Shown here: positions 1-5,515 of the stretch, one piece after another | How the letters are laid out: every line of letters begins with the position of its first letter | Numbering within the stretch: position 1 is the stretch's first letter | Assembly (NCBI GenBank): GCA_026785875.1 | Contig: JAJAZF010000246.1 | Coordinates: 1-5,872, forward strand | DNA: 5,872 nt | Reading direction: 5' to 3' | Source: Chamaesiphon sp. | Lineage (GTDB): Bacteria; Cyanobacteriota; Cyanobacteriia; Cyanobacteriales; Chamaesiphonaceae | Made by a program: the position numbers and the translations under genes | Notes under the pieces: generated by a model | The model's input: the letters and a program-made list of their open reading frames with translations, nothing else | The model's database searches: none | Told to the model about the DNA's origin: nothing

Positions 1-50
1 ATTAATTCCCATTGCCATTGGGTCAGGTTACTGGAGTATGCTTTACTCAT
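1..50 (-). CDS. IS5-family transposase, N-terminal fragment cut by window edge
   Basis: Only the first 16 codons are visible, read leftward from an ATG at 50-48: MSKAYSSNLTQWQWEL, after which the frame leaves the window. This opening closely resembles the conserved start of cyanobacterial IS5-family (IS4/IS5 superfamily, DDE-type) transposases, which typically read MSK.Y...LT..QWELI followed by a proline-rich stretch. The catalytic DDE residues would lie outside the window, so intactness cannot be judged. The start codon sits 4 bases after the arm of a long hairpin, so its ribosome binding region (weak AAGAG) partly lies in the stem. The family call rests on a short peptide and is recalled from known family members, not searched. 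Confidence 0.72.
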   Translation of the reverse strand, partial: MSKAYSSNLTQWQWEL

Positions 51-54
51 TACT

Positions 55-107
55 CTTTCAGGGTGCTGTGACTAAGTATCTACAGCTTATACCCTGAAAG
101 CTTTTTT
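55..107 (+). terminator. Long hairpin with T-run at the IS end
   Basis: CTTTCAGGGT (55-64) pairs perfectly with ACCCTGAAAG (91-100). Inside it GCTGT (65-69) pairs with ACAGC (82-86), giving a 15-bp stem with a 4-base bulge (TTAT, 87-90) and a 12-base loop. On the plus strand it is followed by CTTTTTT (101-107), the form of an intrinsic terminator. On the minus strand the same hairpin ends 4 bases before the transposase ATG and could hide its ribosome binding site in read-through transcripts, as is known for some IS elements such as IS10. The structure is seen directly; either role is inferred. Confidence 0.7.
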
Positions 108-245
108 ACTAACTCTGTGACTTTTCAAACAGCCTCTAAGGGTAAGCACAAGGCATTACCCCTACACAGAAATCATACCCCGATTCAGCAACGCCCAATA
201 ATTTTTAGCATCAACCCCCCTCCAAACGCCATCGAATGCCAACAT
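108..245. other. Short gene-free stretch between IS end and sigma terminator
   Basis: No convincing gene is visible here. The only structure is a weak hairpin, GGGTAA (140-145) with TTACCC (156-161) and a 10-base loop. The right end of the insertion sequence probably lies in or just before this stretch. Confidence 0.4.
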
Positions 246-271
246 AAAAAAAAGCCCGCTGCTGCGGACTT
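246..271 (-). terminator. Intrinsic terminator of the sigma factor gene
   Basis: On the minus strand an 8-bp stem (AAGTCCGC with GCGGGCTT, one T-G wobble) closes a 4-base loop AGCA and is followed directly by a run of T (plus-strand A-run 246-253). It starts 9 bases after the sigma factor stop codon. Stem, tight loop and U-tract fit a classical Rho-independent terminator. Confidence 0.88.
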
Positions 272-279
272 AAAAATCT

Positions 280-1236
280 CTACGAAGCCAGATATTCACC
301 GATATCTGCTTTGCGTTTGCGGAGTTTGGCGATTGCTTCACGCTCGATTTGACGTACTCGTTCGCGGCTGATATTGAGCAAGTCACCGATTTTAGCAAGG
401 GTGAGCGGTTGAGTATCTTTCAAGCCAAACCGGAGGGTGAGTACTTGTTGTTGCTGGGGGGTGAGTTCGGACATCATCCGCTCCAAGTCTACTTGAAGTG
501 ATGAGTTGGTAACATACTCTTCTGGAGATATGCCAGGATCTTCTAATAAATCTCCTAGCTCGGTGTCTTGGTTGTCACCTACCCGTAAGTCGAGTGATAG
601 TGGTTGACGCGCGCGCTCTAGATACTCCCGAACCTGTTTGGAAGTTAACTCTAGTTCTGCTGCTAGCTCATTAATTGTCGCTGCTCGTCCAAATTGTTGG
701 GCGAGAGCACGTTGGGCTTTTTTGATTTTGTTAAGTTTTTCGGTGATGTGGATGGGTAATCGAATCGCCCGCGCTTTCTCAGCAATGGCGCGAGTAATTG
801 CTTGGCGAATCCACCAGTAAGCATAGGTAGAAAAACGATAGCCTTTACTAGGATCGAATTTTTCGACTCCACGCTGCATCCCGATTGTCCCTTCTTGAAT
901 CAAATCCAAAAGATCGATGTTTCGCTTGATATATTTTTTGGCGACGGACACTACCAGTCGGAGATTAGCTTCTACCATGCGGCGTTTAGCATTCTCACCC
1001 GCAGAAACAGTCTTTTGCAGTAGGAGTGGATCGAGGTTGGCAGCAGTTGCCCATTCAGTTAAACTTGGTTCGACACCAAGTTCTTCGATGAGAGTATTTT
1101 TGATCGCCATCAGGATCACCAACTGCTGTACCTGCTTACCATACAGGATTTCCTGTTCGTGGGTGAGCAGAGGTACGCGCCCAATTTCACGGAGGTAGGT
1201 ACGGACAGTATCGGTTGATGCTTGAGCAGTTTTCAT
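280..1236 (-). CDS. Group 2 RNA polymerase sigma factor (SigB/SigD type)
   Basis: This 318-residue protein is a primary-like sigma factor that would direct core RNA polymerase to promoters. Region 1.2 is at about residues 7-40 (STDTVRTYLREIGRVPLLTH). Region 2 is at 86-155, with the core-binding stretch DLLDLIQEG and the -10 recognition helix around YAYWWIRQAITRA. Region 3 is at 160-240, including LPIHITEKLNKIKKAQR and the 3.2 finger-like LSLDLRVGDNQDTELGDLL. Region 4 ends in the helix-turn-helix ISRERVRQIEREA (289-301). It lacks the long acidic N-terminus of many group 1 factors, and its length and N-terminus fit cyanobacterial group 2 factors, which act in responses to light, redox, stress or nitrogen. 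The exact paralog (SigB, SigD or another) cannot be assigned here. ATG at 1236 gives the usual N-terminus; no strong Shine-Dalgarno is visible. A terminator follows the stop. Confidence 0.95.
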   Translation of the reverse strand: MKTAQASTDTVRTYLREIGRVPLLTHEQEILYGKQVQQLVILMAIKNTLIEELGVEPSLTEWATAANLDPLLLQKTVSAGENAKRRMVEANLRLVVSVAKKYIKRNIDLLDLIQEGTIGMQRGVEKFDPSKGYRFSTYAYWWIRQAITRAIAEKARAIRLPIHITEKLNKIKKAQRALAQQFGRAATINELAAELELTSKQVREYLERARQPLSLDLRVGDNQDTELGDLLEDPGISPEEYVTNSSLQVDLERMMSELTPQQQQVLTLRFGLKDTQPLTLAKIGDLLNISRERVRQIEREAIAKLRKRKADIGEYLAS

Positions 1237-1482
1237 AACTCTGGCTAAAAAATGTAGGGGGAATGTAGATGCAAAATCTCGATTGCAAGGTTTGCTCTAT
1301 AATCAACAGGTGCGATGTGACTGGAGGTTTGCTCCAGCAGAGAACATCATTGGATCGACGGTTAAATATCGATCGCTGTTGCAGTAGTGAGCATTAATTG
1401 CGCTTGGTTATTAAATTGGTTTTTACATTGACTCTAATAATTTTAACATTTGTACACATTTACTGACTAACTTTTTTAATCC

Positions 1483-1498
1483 TCAGCCAATTGGCTGA
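1483..1498. repeat. Perfect 16-base palindrome, possible operator
   Basis: TCAGCCAATTGGCTGA is its own reverse complement. It lies 246 bases upstream of the sigma factor start and 156 bases upstream of the phosphatase start. There is a T-run before it on the plus strand, but no T-run follows it on either strand, so it is not a normal intrinsic terminator. A dimeric regulator site is possible; I do not recognise the motif. Confidence 0.5.
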
Positions 1499-1640
1499 TG
1501 GTAAGGACTTTGAACATTTCAGGCGGATAGCGGATCGGTATTTACACCCAAATCCTCCCAAATAACCGCCCTTACCAATCTGTTCTCACTCTCATCATAG
1601 TTACTATTTAGTTACATCCCTGCGATCCACAGCACAACTT

Positions 1641-1644
1641 GGAG
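1641..1644 (+). promoter_or_regulatory. Ribosome binding site supporting the TTG start of the phosphatase
   Basis: GGAG lies 10 bases before TTG 1655-1657. No ATG or GTG precedes the conserved RHAE motif in this frame back to the stop at 1598-1600, so this site decides the start. Confidence 0.65.
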
Positions 1645-1654
1645 ATATTTAAAG

Positions 1655-2272
1655 TTGATACAGACACTTTGGCTAGTACGCCATGCCGAGCGATTGGACT
1701 TTATTCAGCCAGAATGGTTTGACACTGCTCTCTACCGTTACGATCCACCGCTTTCGCCTCAGGGATTCGATCGAGCCATGTCATTAGCTCTGGAGTTTAG
1801 TCAAATCCCGCTCGATCGAATTATTACGTCTCCTTTTCTGCGGACAATTCAAACAGCAGAGCCGCTAGCTAGACTACTTCACTTACCGATCCAGTTGGAA
1901 TGGGGTTTGTGTGAGTGGCTATGTCAAGATTGGACTTCAGAGTTTCCAGAGACTACTCCCATCGATGAGTTAGTAAATGACTATCCAAACGTTAATGTTG
2001 TTTATCAATCTCTAGTTTTGCCTTGCTATCCTGAAACTCTTGAGGAACTAGATCTACGTACCAATATGATAGCACATGAATTGGTACAAGCCAACTGTGA
2101 AAATGTTTTAGCGATCGCCCACAAAGGCTCTATACTAGGCATTCTAGCTGCCTTAACGGGGGAACCCCAATGGCGAATTAACGATTTACCTTGTGGTGGG
2201 ATGGTTAAATTGGTCTATGCTGACGGGCGATGGTCAAGTATCCTCGAAGGGTATGCCGTGACGGAGTGCTGA
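1655..2272 (+). CDS. Histidine phosphatase family protein (Sts/UBASH3-like)
   Basis: This 205-residue protein belongs to the histidine phosphatase (phosphoglycerate mutase-like) superfamily, which removes phosphate from substrates through a phosphohistidine intermediate. The catalytic motif LVRHAER is at residues 7-13 with nucleophile His10 next to Arg9. The second arginine is in TSPFLRTIQTAEPL (Arg63), Glu87 lies in the GLCEWL segment, and the second histidine is in AIAHKGSI (His156). The full conserved set is therefore present. The W.......YDPPLS..G pattern after RHAE resembles the UBASH3/Sts and ecdysteroid-phosphatase branch rather than true phosphoglycerate mutase. No signal peptide or membrane segment is seen, so it is probably cytosolic; the substrate is unknown. 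Translation starts at TTG 1655, supported by GGAG. The last 39 bases overlap the convergent NYN gene. Confidence 0.9.
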   Translation: MIQTLWLVRHAERLDFIQPEWFDTALYRYDPPLSPQGFDRAMSLALEFSQIPLDRIITSPFLRTIQTAEPLARLLHLPIQLEWGLCEWLCQDWTSEFPETTPIDELVNDYPNVNVVYQSLVLPCYPETLEELDLRTNMIAHELVQANCENVLAIAHKGSILGILAALTGEPQWRINDLPCGGMVKLVYADGRWSSILEGYAVTEC

Positions 2273-2821
2273 TAGCCGAGCTTGGACTTTGGCATCGAGG
2301 GAGTTGAATAGAAAACGTCCAGAGGATTGTTTTTGAGGGCGATGTCTGCGCTTGGAACGTTTGGCACTGAAATCGACATCCGAAATTAGTTGCAAGGAGG
2401 AAATCCATTCAGCTCCAAACCCGATTGCTGTCAATTGCTGGGCGCGATCGGATGTGGCGACAATTAGTCTAGACGCTGAGTACTGTAGATCGTGGCGAAA
2501 TGCTGCACAGAACTTCTCGATATATGTATCGGCAGTTTCGAGAAAGTCACTGTAATGAATCGAGAGGTTTGGCGTAATTGTCTCACAATAAGCAGGAACA
2601 TCCCTACTATAAGCATCGAAAACTATTTTTGTCTGGTAGTCCTCAAACACACTGTAGTTGATCAGGGCTTCAACTAATTTCGATCGGGCTGCTTCGAGGT
2701 CTTCTCTCGATCCTGATTGAAGCGGATTGTTTCTGGTGTGTCGGTCGTGGATGTCTGTCCAGGCTCCAATCACGTTGTAGCCGTCAACGAGTAACACAGC
2801 TTGTTTTCGTGAGGGAGGCAT
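2234..2821 (-). CDS. NYN domain ribonuclease-like protein, YacP/Rae1 family
   Basis: This 195-residue protein matches the NYN domain (PIN-like fold) family that includes YacP/Rae1, the ribosome-associated mRNA endonuclease of Bacillus subtilis. The opening LLVDGYNVIGAW (residues 10-21) is the family signature and holds the first acidic residue, Asp13. KIVFDAYS (65-72) supplies Asp69, ETADTYIEK (95-103) supplies Glu95 and Asp98, and VATSDRAQQ (121-129) supplies Asp125, which together could form the metal-binding acidic site. Residues 154-164 are rich in Lys and Arg and could contact RNA. A role in RNA decay or ribosome-linked cleavage is inferred from the family. ATG 2821 is the only start available, since an in-frame TGA lies two codons before it. 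A GAAGG element is present but 14 bases away. The 3' end overlaps the phosphatase gene on the opposite strand. Confidence 0.88.
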   Translation of the reverse strand: MPPSRKQAVLLVDGYNVIGAWTDIHDRHTRNNPLQSGSREDLEAARSKLVEALINYSVFEDYQTKIVFDAYSRDVPAYCETITPNLSIHYSDFLETADTYIEKFCAAFRHDLQYSASRLIVATSDRAQQLTAIGFGAEWISSLQLISDVDFSAKRSKRRHRPQKQSSGRFLFNSLDAKVQARLSALRHGIPFEDT

Positions 2822-2835
2822 GATTCAAATTACAA

Positions 2836-2878
2836 CCTTCTTAATAAAATTTTATATTAGCCTTTCTAATATTAGCAA
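2836..2878 (-). promoter_or_regulatory. Candidate promoter and RBS of the NYN gene with an inverted repeat in the spacer
   Basis: On the minus strand TTGCTA (2878-2873) is followed after 16 bases by TATAAA (2856-2851), a fair sigma-70 type pair. Transcription would start near 2844, leaving a short leader that contains GAAGG (2840-2836). A 7-bp inverted repeat, ATATTAG (2854-2860) with CTAATAT (2866-2872), fills the spacer and overlaps the -10 box. That is a position where a repressor could act. The promoter is predicted from consensus only. Confidence 0.5.
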
Positions 2879-2956
2879 GTTGTGGGATAAGTGGAAAGGG
2901 GGTGGGGAGATAAAACATGGAAGAATAATCGACCTGATGCCTTAGTTCCTAGTTAC

Positions 2957-3646
2957 CTAGCTATCTATTTGTTTCATTAATCTTTGGCGCATTCGATCTG
3001 GATTGCCTCGATCGACCAACTTACCATGTTCGATCAGAAATGCTCCATCACAATAGTCTAATTCTTCGAGCCGATGCGTGACCCAGAGTGCAGTCAATCC
3101 ACGACTTTTGACGAGTTCGCGGACTCGGGCGACGAGATCTAGTTGAGCATCAGGGTCTAGCAAGGCTGTTGGCTCATCAAATAAGATTATCTCAATTTGT
3201 CTAGCGATCGCTCCAGCGATAGCTACACGCTGCTTTTGACCGCCACTGAGCGCGTAAATGGGACGACGGATCAGATCGATTAGGTTCACAGCAGTTAGAG
3301 CTTCAGCGACACGATGACGTACTTGGTTAGGAGTAAGTCGTTCGGCAACTAATCCAAAAGCGACATCAGCACCGACAGTCGGCATCACCAACTGATAATC
3401 GGGATTTTGGAACACAATTCCCAAACCGCCATGAATATCGATCGTGCCGAGTTGAGGAGTGAGTAATCCAGCGATCAGCCGCAACAATGTCGATTTACCG
3501 CTACCATTGGTGCCCAGTAGCATCCAAAATTCGCCGCGTGGTACTGATAGAGAGCAACCATCAAGGATAGTTTGCCCAGATTTCCAGGCAAAGGAGAGAT
3601 CCTTTACCTCGATCGCTGGTAATGATAGTGGTAAGGATTCAGTCAT
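2957..3646 (-). CDS. ABC transporter ATP-binding protein, ECF/CbiO-like
   Basis: This 229-residue protein is a stand-alone ABC ATPase with every nucleotide-binding motif. These are Walker A GTNGSGKST (45-53), the Q-loop in VFQNPDYQ (Gln80), signature LSGGQ (133-137), Walker B IILFDEP (153-159, Asp157 and Glu158), D-loop ALLDPD (161-166) and the H-loop His191. The sequence GIVFQNPDYQLVMPTVGADVAFGL resembles the energy-coupling-factor (EcfA/CbiO) branch, which powers uptake of vitamins or of cobalt and nickel. No membrane or substrate-binding partner is encoded nearby, so the substrate is unknown. Related solitary ATPases occur in cyanobacteria and in plant plastids (ABCI10/ABCI11 type), so a plastid-like conserved transporter is possible. 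ATG 3646 is the furthest start, because TAA lies three codons upstream. UPF0367 lies 65 bases upstream on the same strand. Confidence 0.92.
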   Translation of the reverse strand: MTESLPLSLPAIEVKDLSFAWKSGQTILDGCSLSVPRGEFWMLLGTNGSGKSTLLRLIAGLLTPQLGTIDIHGGLGIVFQNPDYQLVMPTVGADVAFGLVAERLTPNQVRHRVAEALTAVNLIDLIRRPIYALSGGQKQRVAIAGAIARQIEIILFDEPTALLDPDAQLDLVARVRELVKSRGLTALWVTHRLEELDYCDGAFLIEHGKLVDRGNPDRMRQRLMKQIDS

Positions 3647-3711
3647 AGTATTTTAAGGCTGCCGATCGCTCTACAAAAGAGAGAGTAGAGGAGATCTTTG
3701 CTAGGTGAGTT
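3647..3711. other. Short spacer between UPF0367 and ABC ATPase genes
   Basis: The 65-base gap holds a modest hairpin, CTCTAC (3669-3674) with GTAGAG (3685-3690), that lacks a T-run after it on the minus strand. No clear terminator is seen, so read-through from UPF0367 into the ATPase gene is plausible. Confidence 0.4.
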
Positions 3712-3987
3712 TTAGCTGGCGATTTCAGCGAAGGCGACAAACCCAGGCGTTTTACCTGAGGCAGCCGCACCAGATTTTTCATACATTTGAGCGGCAACGA
3801 TCGAGTCGGTCATCACAGCGATTTTCTTTTCTGGCTGGCGATCGCAAGACAATTCTAGCAAAGAGCGATCGTTAGATTTGGTTGCTTCCAAAACCTGTTG
3901 GTAAACGGTGTTAGCCTCTTCGACAGTCTTGCGTTGCACTGACATGGGCATTGCCGTATTTTTGAGCAGGATTTCGATGACGTACAT
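3712..3987 (-). CDS. UPF0367 family conserved cyanobacterial protein
   Basis: This 91-residue protein matches the UPF0367 family, small proteins found in cyanobacteria whose function is not established. The family opening, MY.I.....MP.S..RK, is seen here as MYVIEILLKNTAMPMSVQRK (1-20). The central LELSCDRQPEKKIAVMTDSIVAAQM (44-68) also matches the family pattern LELTCDRQ..KK..VL..EIVAVQM. There is no signal peptide or membrane segment, so it should be soluble. The start at ATG 3987 gives the family N-terminus. No Shine-Dalgarno is seen ahead of it; the AAGGAG nearby (3990-3995) is on the other strand. It may be co-transcribed with the ABC ATPase gene that follows it. Confidence 0.88.
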   Translation of the reverse strand: MYVIEILLKNTAMPMSVQRKTVEEANTVYQQVLEATKSNDRSLLELSCDRQPEKKIAVMTDSIVAAQMYEKSGAAASGKTPGFVAFAEIAS

Positions 3988-4395
3988 ATAAGGAGAAGAT
4001 TATGATAAGCATCCTAATTGTAAACGATCGATAATTTAGTGGATAGTGACTGGTAGAATTTGGGTAAGGAGTAGAGAGCGAATCTGGGCGGCAATAGGAT
4101 CGAATGTTGCTATTTCCCCTAAAGCTCTTTAGTCGATCGGAGAGATAGTAAGTATAAATACTCATAAACTTTGGTGAGATGAGAGTCGAAAGGGTTATTT
4201 GTTGGCAAAAATTAACTATTAGCGAAGAAAATCTAAAGATCCTCGCCATTTCGACACAATTCTATTAGACTAAGTAAAGAAACGTAAACTGATTTAATAA
4301 ACCAGTTAACAATCGGTGTGCTGACTACGTATTTAAGCTACGTAAATTCAGTTCCCGCTATAATGTCCTCATAATATCTGGAGATTTACTGCACA
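3988..4395. promoter_or_regulatory. Divergent intergenic region upstream of psbD and UPF0367
   Basis: These 408 bases carry no convincing gene. The part next to psbD holds an imperfect inverted repeat, GTAAACTG (4284-4291) with CAGTTAAC (4303-4310), followed by a tandem CTACGTA pair and a TATAAT box (separate entry). The left half (about 3990-4260) shows no structure I can assign. Long leaders and upstream control regions are common for psbD genes. Confidence 0.6.
4325..4383 (+). promoter_or_regulatory. Candidate psbD promoter with CTACGTA tandem repeat and RBS
   Basis: A perfect -10 box TATAAT (4359-4364) is preceded by two copies of CTACGTA (4325-4331 and 4338-4344), 13 bases apart, each with the palindromic core TACGTA. 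No good -35 box occurs at 16-18 bases (AGCTAC at 17), so an activator bound at the repeats may replace it. The expected start near 4371 would give a leader of about 25 bases containing GGAG (4380-4383), 12 bases before the ATG. The -10 box and repeats are seen; their function is inferred. Confidence 0.6.
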
Positions 4396-5460
4396 ATGAC
4401 TATTGCAGTTGGCAACCAGCAGGTCGATAGAGGCATCTTTGATGTCGTAGACGACTGGCTAAAAAAAGATCGATTCGTGTTCGTAGGTTGGTCTGGTGTC
4501 TTACTATTCCCTTGTGCGTTCCTAGCACTCGGCGGCTGGATGACTGGTACCACATTCGTTACATCCTGGTACAGTCACGGTTTGGCTTCTAGCTACCTTG
4601 AAGGTTGTAACTTCTTGACCGCAGCTCTTTCCACTCCTCCTAACAGCGTAGGTCACTCCTTGATGCTGCTATGGGGACCTGAAGCACAAGGCGACTTTAC
4701 TCGCTGGTGTCAACTAGGCGGTCTGTGGGCATTTGTTGCTCTTCACGGCGCGTTTGGTTTAATCGGCTTCATGTTACGTCAATTTGAAATCTCTCGTCTA
4801 GTAGGGATTCGTCCTTATAACGCATTAGCTTTCTCTGGTCCAATCGCAGTATTCGTCAGCGTCTTCCTGATTTACCCATTGGGTCAATCCGGTTGGTTCT
4901 TCGCACCTTCTTTTGGAGTAGCCGCAATCTTCCGTTTTATTCTATTCTTACAAGGTTTCCACAACTGGACTCTCAACCCCTTCCACATGATGGGTGTTGC
5001 GGGGATTCTTGGCGGTGCGCTACTGTGTGCGATTCACGGTGCGACTGTAGAAAACACTCTATTTGAAGATGGCGACGGTGAATCATCGAACACATTCCGT
5101 GCGTTCGACCCTACCCAAGCTGAAGAAACCTACTCGATGGTAACTGCAAACCGTTTCTGGTCGCAGATTTTCGGTGTAGCTTTCTCAAACAAACGTTGGT
5201 TGCACTTCTTCATGCTCTTCGTCCCTGTGACTGGATTATGGATGAGTTCGATCGGTATCGTCGGTTTAGCTCTAAACCTACGTGCATATGACTTCGTATC
5301 TCAAGAATTGAGAGCGGCAGAAGATCCTGAGTTTGAAACATTCTACACCAAGAATATTCTGCTCAATGAAGGTATTCGCGCATGGATGGCTCCACAAGAC
5401 CAACCACACGAACAATTCATCTTCCCAGAAGAAGTATTACCTCGTGGTAACGCACTCTAA
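4396..5460 (+). CDS. psbD: Photosystem II reaction centre protein D2
   Basis: D2 forms, with D1, the core heterodimer of photosystem II in the thylakoid membrane. It binds chlorophyll, pheophytin, the non-haem iron and plastoquinone QA. The 354-residue sequence has five membrane helices. Key residues are in place: His117 (ChlZ ligand, ALHGAFG), Tyr160 (TyrD, FLIYPLG), His189 (partner of TyrD), His197 (P680 ligand, NPFHMM), His214 (iron ligand, CAIHGATVEN), Trp255 (QA) and His270 (iron ligand, RWLHFF). The C-terminus ends in the standard RGNAL. It has two residues more than the usual 352, inserted in the stromal D-E loop (EDGDGESSNTF, 224-234). Residues 7-12 and 78-85 (LSTPPNSV) also differ from the D2 sequences I recall. 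A strong terminator follows at once, and no psbC overlaps the stop, so it looks transcribed alone, like psbD2-type copies. Whether other psbD copies exist cannot be seen. Confidence 0.97.
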   Translation: MTIAVGNQQVDRGIFDVVDDWLKKDRFVFVGWSGVLLFPCAFLALGGWMTGTTFVTSWYSHGLASSYLEGCNFLTAALSTPPNSVGHSLMLLWGPEAQGDFTRWCQLGGLWAFVALHGAFGLIGFMLRQFEISRLVGIRPYNALAFSGPIAVFVSVFLIYPLGQSGWFFAPSFGVAAIFRFILFLQGFHNWTLNPFHMMGVAGILGGALLCAIHGATVENTLFEDGDGESSNTFRAFDPTQAEETYSMVTANRFWSQIFGVAFSNKRWLHFFMLFVPVTGLWMSSIGIVGLALNLRAYDFVSQELRAAEDPEFETFYTKNILLNEGIRAWMAPQDQPHEQFIFPEEVLPRGNAL

Positions 5461-5467
5461 AAGCTTT

Positions 5468-5515
5468 GAAACATCGGAAGATAATTGTACAATCAATTTA
5501 TCTTCCGATGTTTTT
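5468..5515 (+). terminator. Strong intrinsic terminator after psbD
   Basis: ACATCGGAAGATAA (5471-5484) pairs perfectly with TTATCTTCCGATGT (5498-5511). Two more A-T pairs and a G-T wobble extend the stem outward to 5468/5514. A 13-base loop, itself containing TTGTACAA, separates the arms, and TTTTT (5511-5515) follows. It lies 8-10 bases after the psbD stop and would cut psbD off from the downstream psbC. Confidence 0.9.

Larger units (their letters stand above)
1..107 (-). mobile_element. End of an insertion sequence (IS5-like), outer boundary unresolved
   Basis: The transposase start at 50 and the hairpin just upstream of it indicate that the left part of the window is one end of an insertion sequence whose body extends beyond the left edge. 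The outer boundary must lie to the right of the hairpin, but I cannot identify the terminal inverted repeat or the target duplication without the other end. The value of 107 is simply the end of the T-run after the hairpin. The element lies downstream of the sigma factor gene and does not interrupt any gene visible here. Confidence 0.55.
1237..1654. promoter_or_regulatory. Divergent intergenic region between sigma factor and phosphatase
   Basis: These 418 bases separate two divergently transcribed genes and should hold both promoters. No open frame with coding character is seen. Visible structures are a 10-base direct repeat AGGTTTGCTC (1288-1297 and 1325-1334), a small hairpin CTGGAG/CTCCAG (1321-1326, 1332-1337), a perfect 16-base palindrome (1483-1498) and a tandem AGTTAC pair (1599-1604, 1610-1615). 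A TATAAT occurs on the plus strand at 1298-1303 and a TTGACT at 1428-1433, but neither has a partner box at proper spacing, so no promoter is assigned with confidence. Confidence 0.6.

Noticed and set aside
117..371. Open frame on the plus strand left of and into the sigma gene
   Set aside because: Runs through the sigma terminator and the sigma 3' end in antisense; composition is not protein-like and no family is recognised.
638..1198. Several open frames on both strands inside the sigma gene
   Set aside because: They are other-frame shadows of the well-conserved sigma factor coding sequence.
1298..1303. TATAAT on the plus strand upstream of the sigma gene
   Set aside because: No -35 box at usual spacing, and a start here would give a leader of about 345 bases for the phosphatase.
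2205..2677. Open frames overlapping the phosphatase end and the NYN gene
   Set aside because: Shadows of the NYN gene; no start context or family similarity.
3459..3656. Plus-strand open frame across the start of the ABC ATPase gene
   Set aside because: Antisense shadow of the Walker A region, without a ribosome binding site.
3990..4034. AAGGAG followed by an ATG (4002) and a 10-codon plus-strand frame
   Set aside because: The ribosome binding site is good, but the peptide MISILIVNDR is very short and unrecognised; most likely chance.
3911..4249. Minus-strand 112-residue frame overlapping the start of UPF0367
   Set aside because: Overlaps a recognised gene in another frame and its sequence has no recognisable domain; mostly intergenic.
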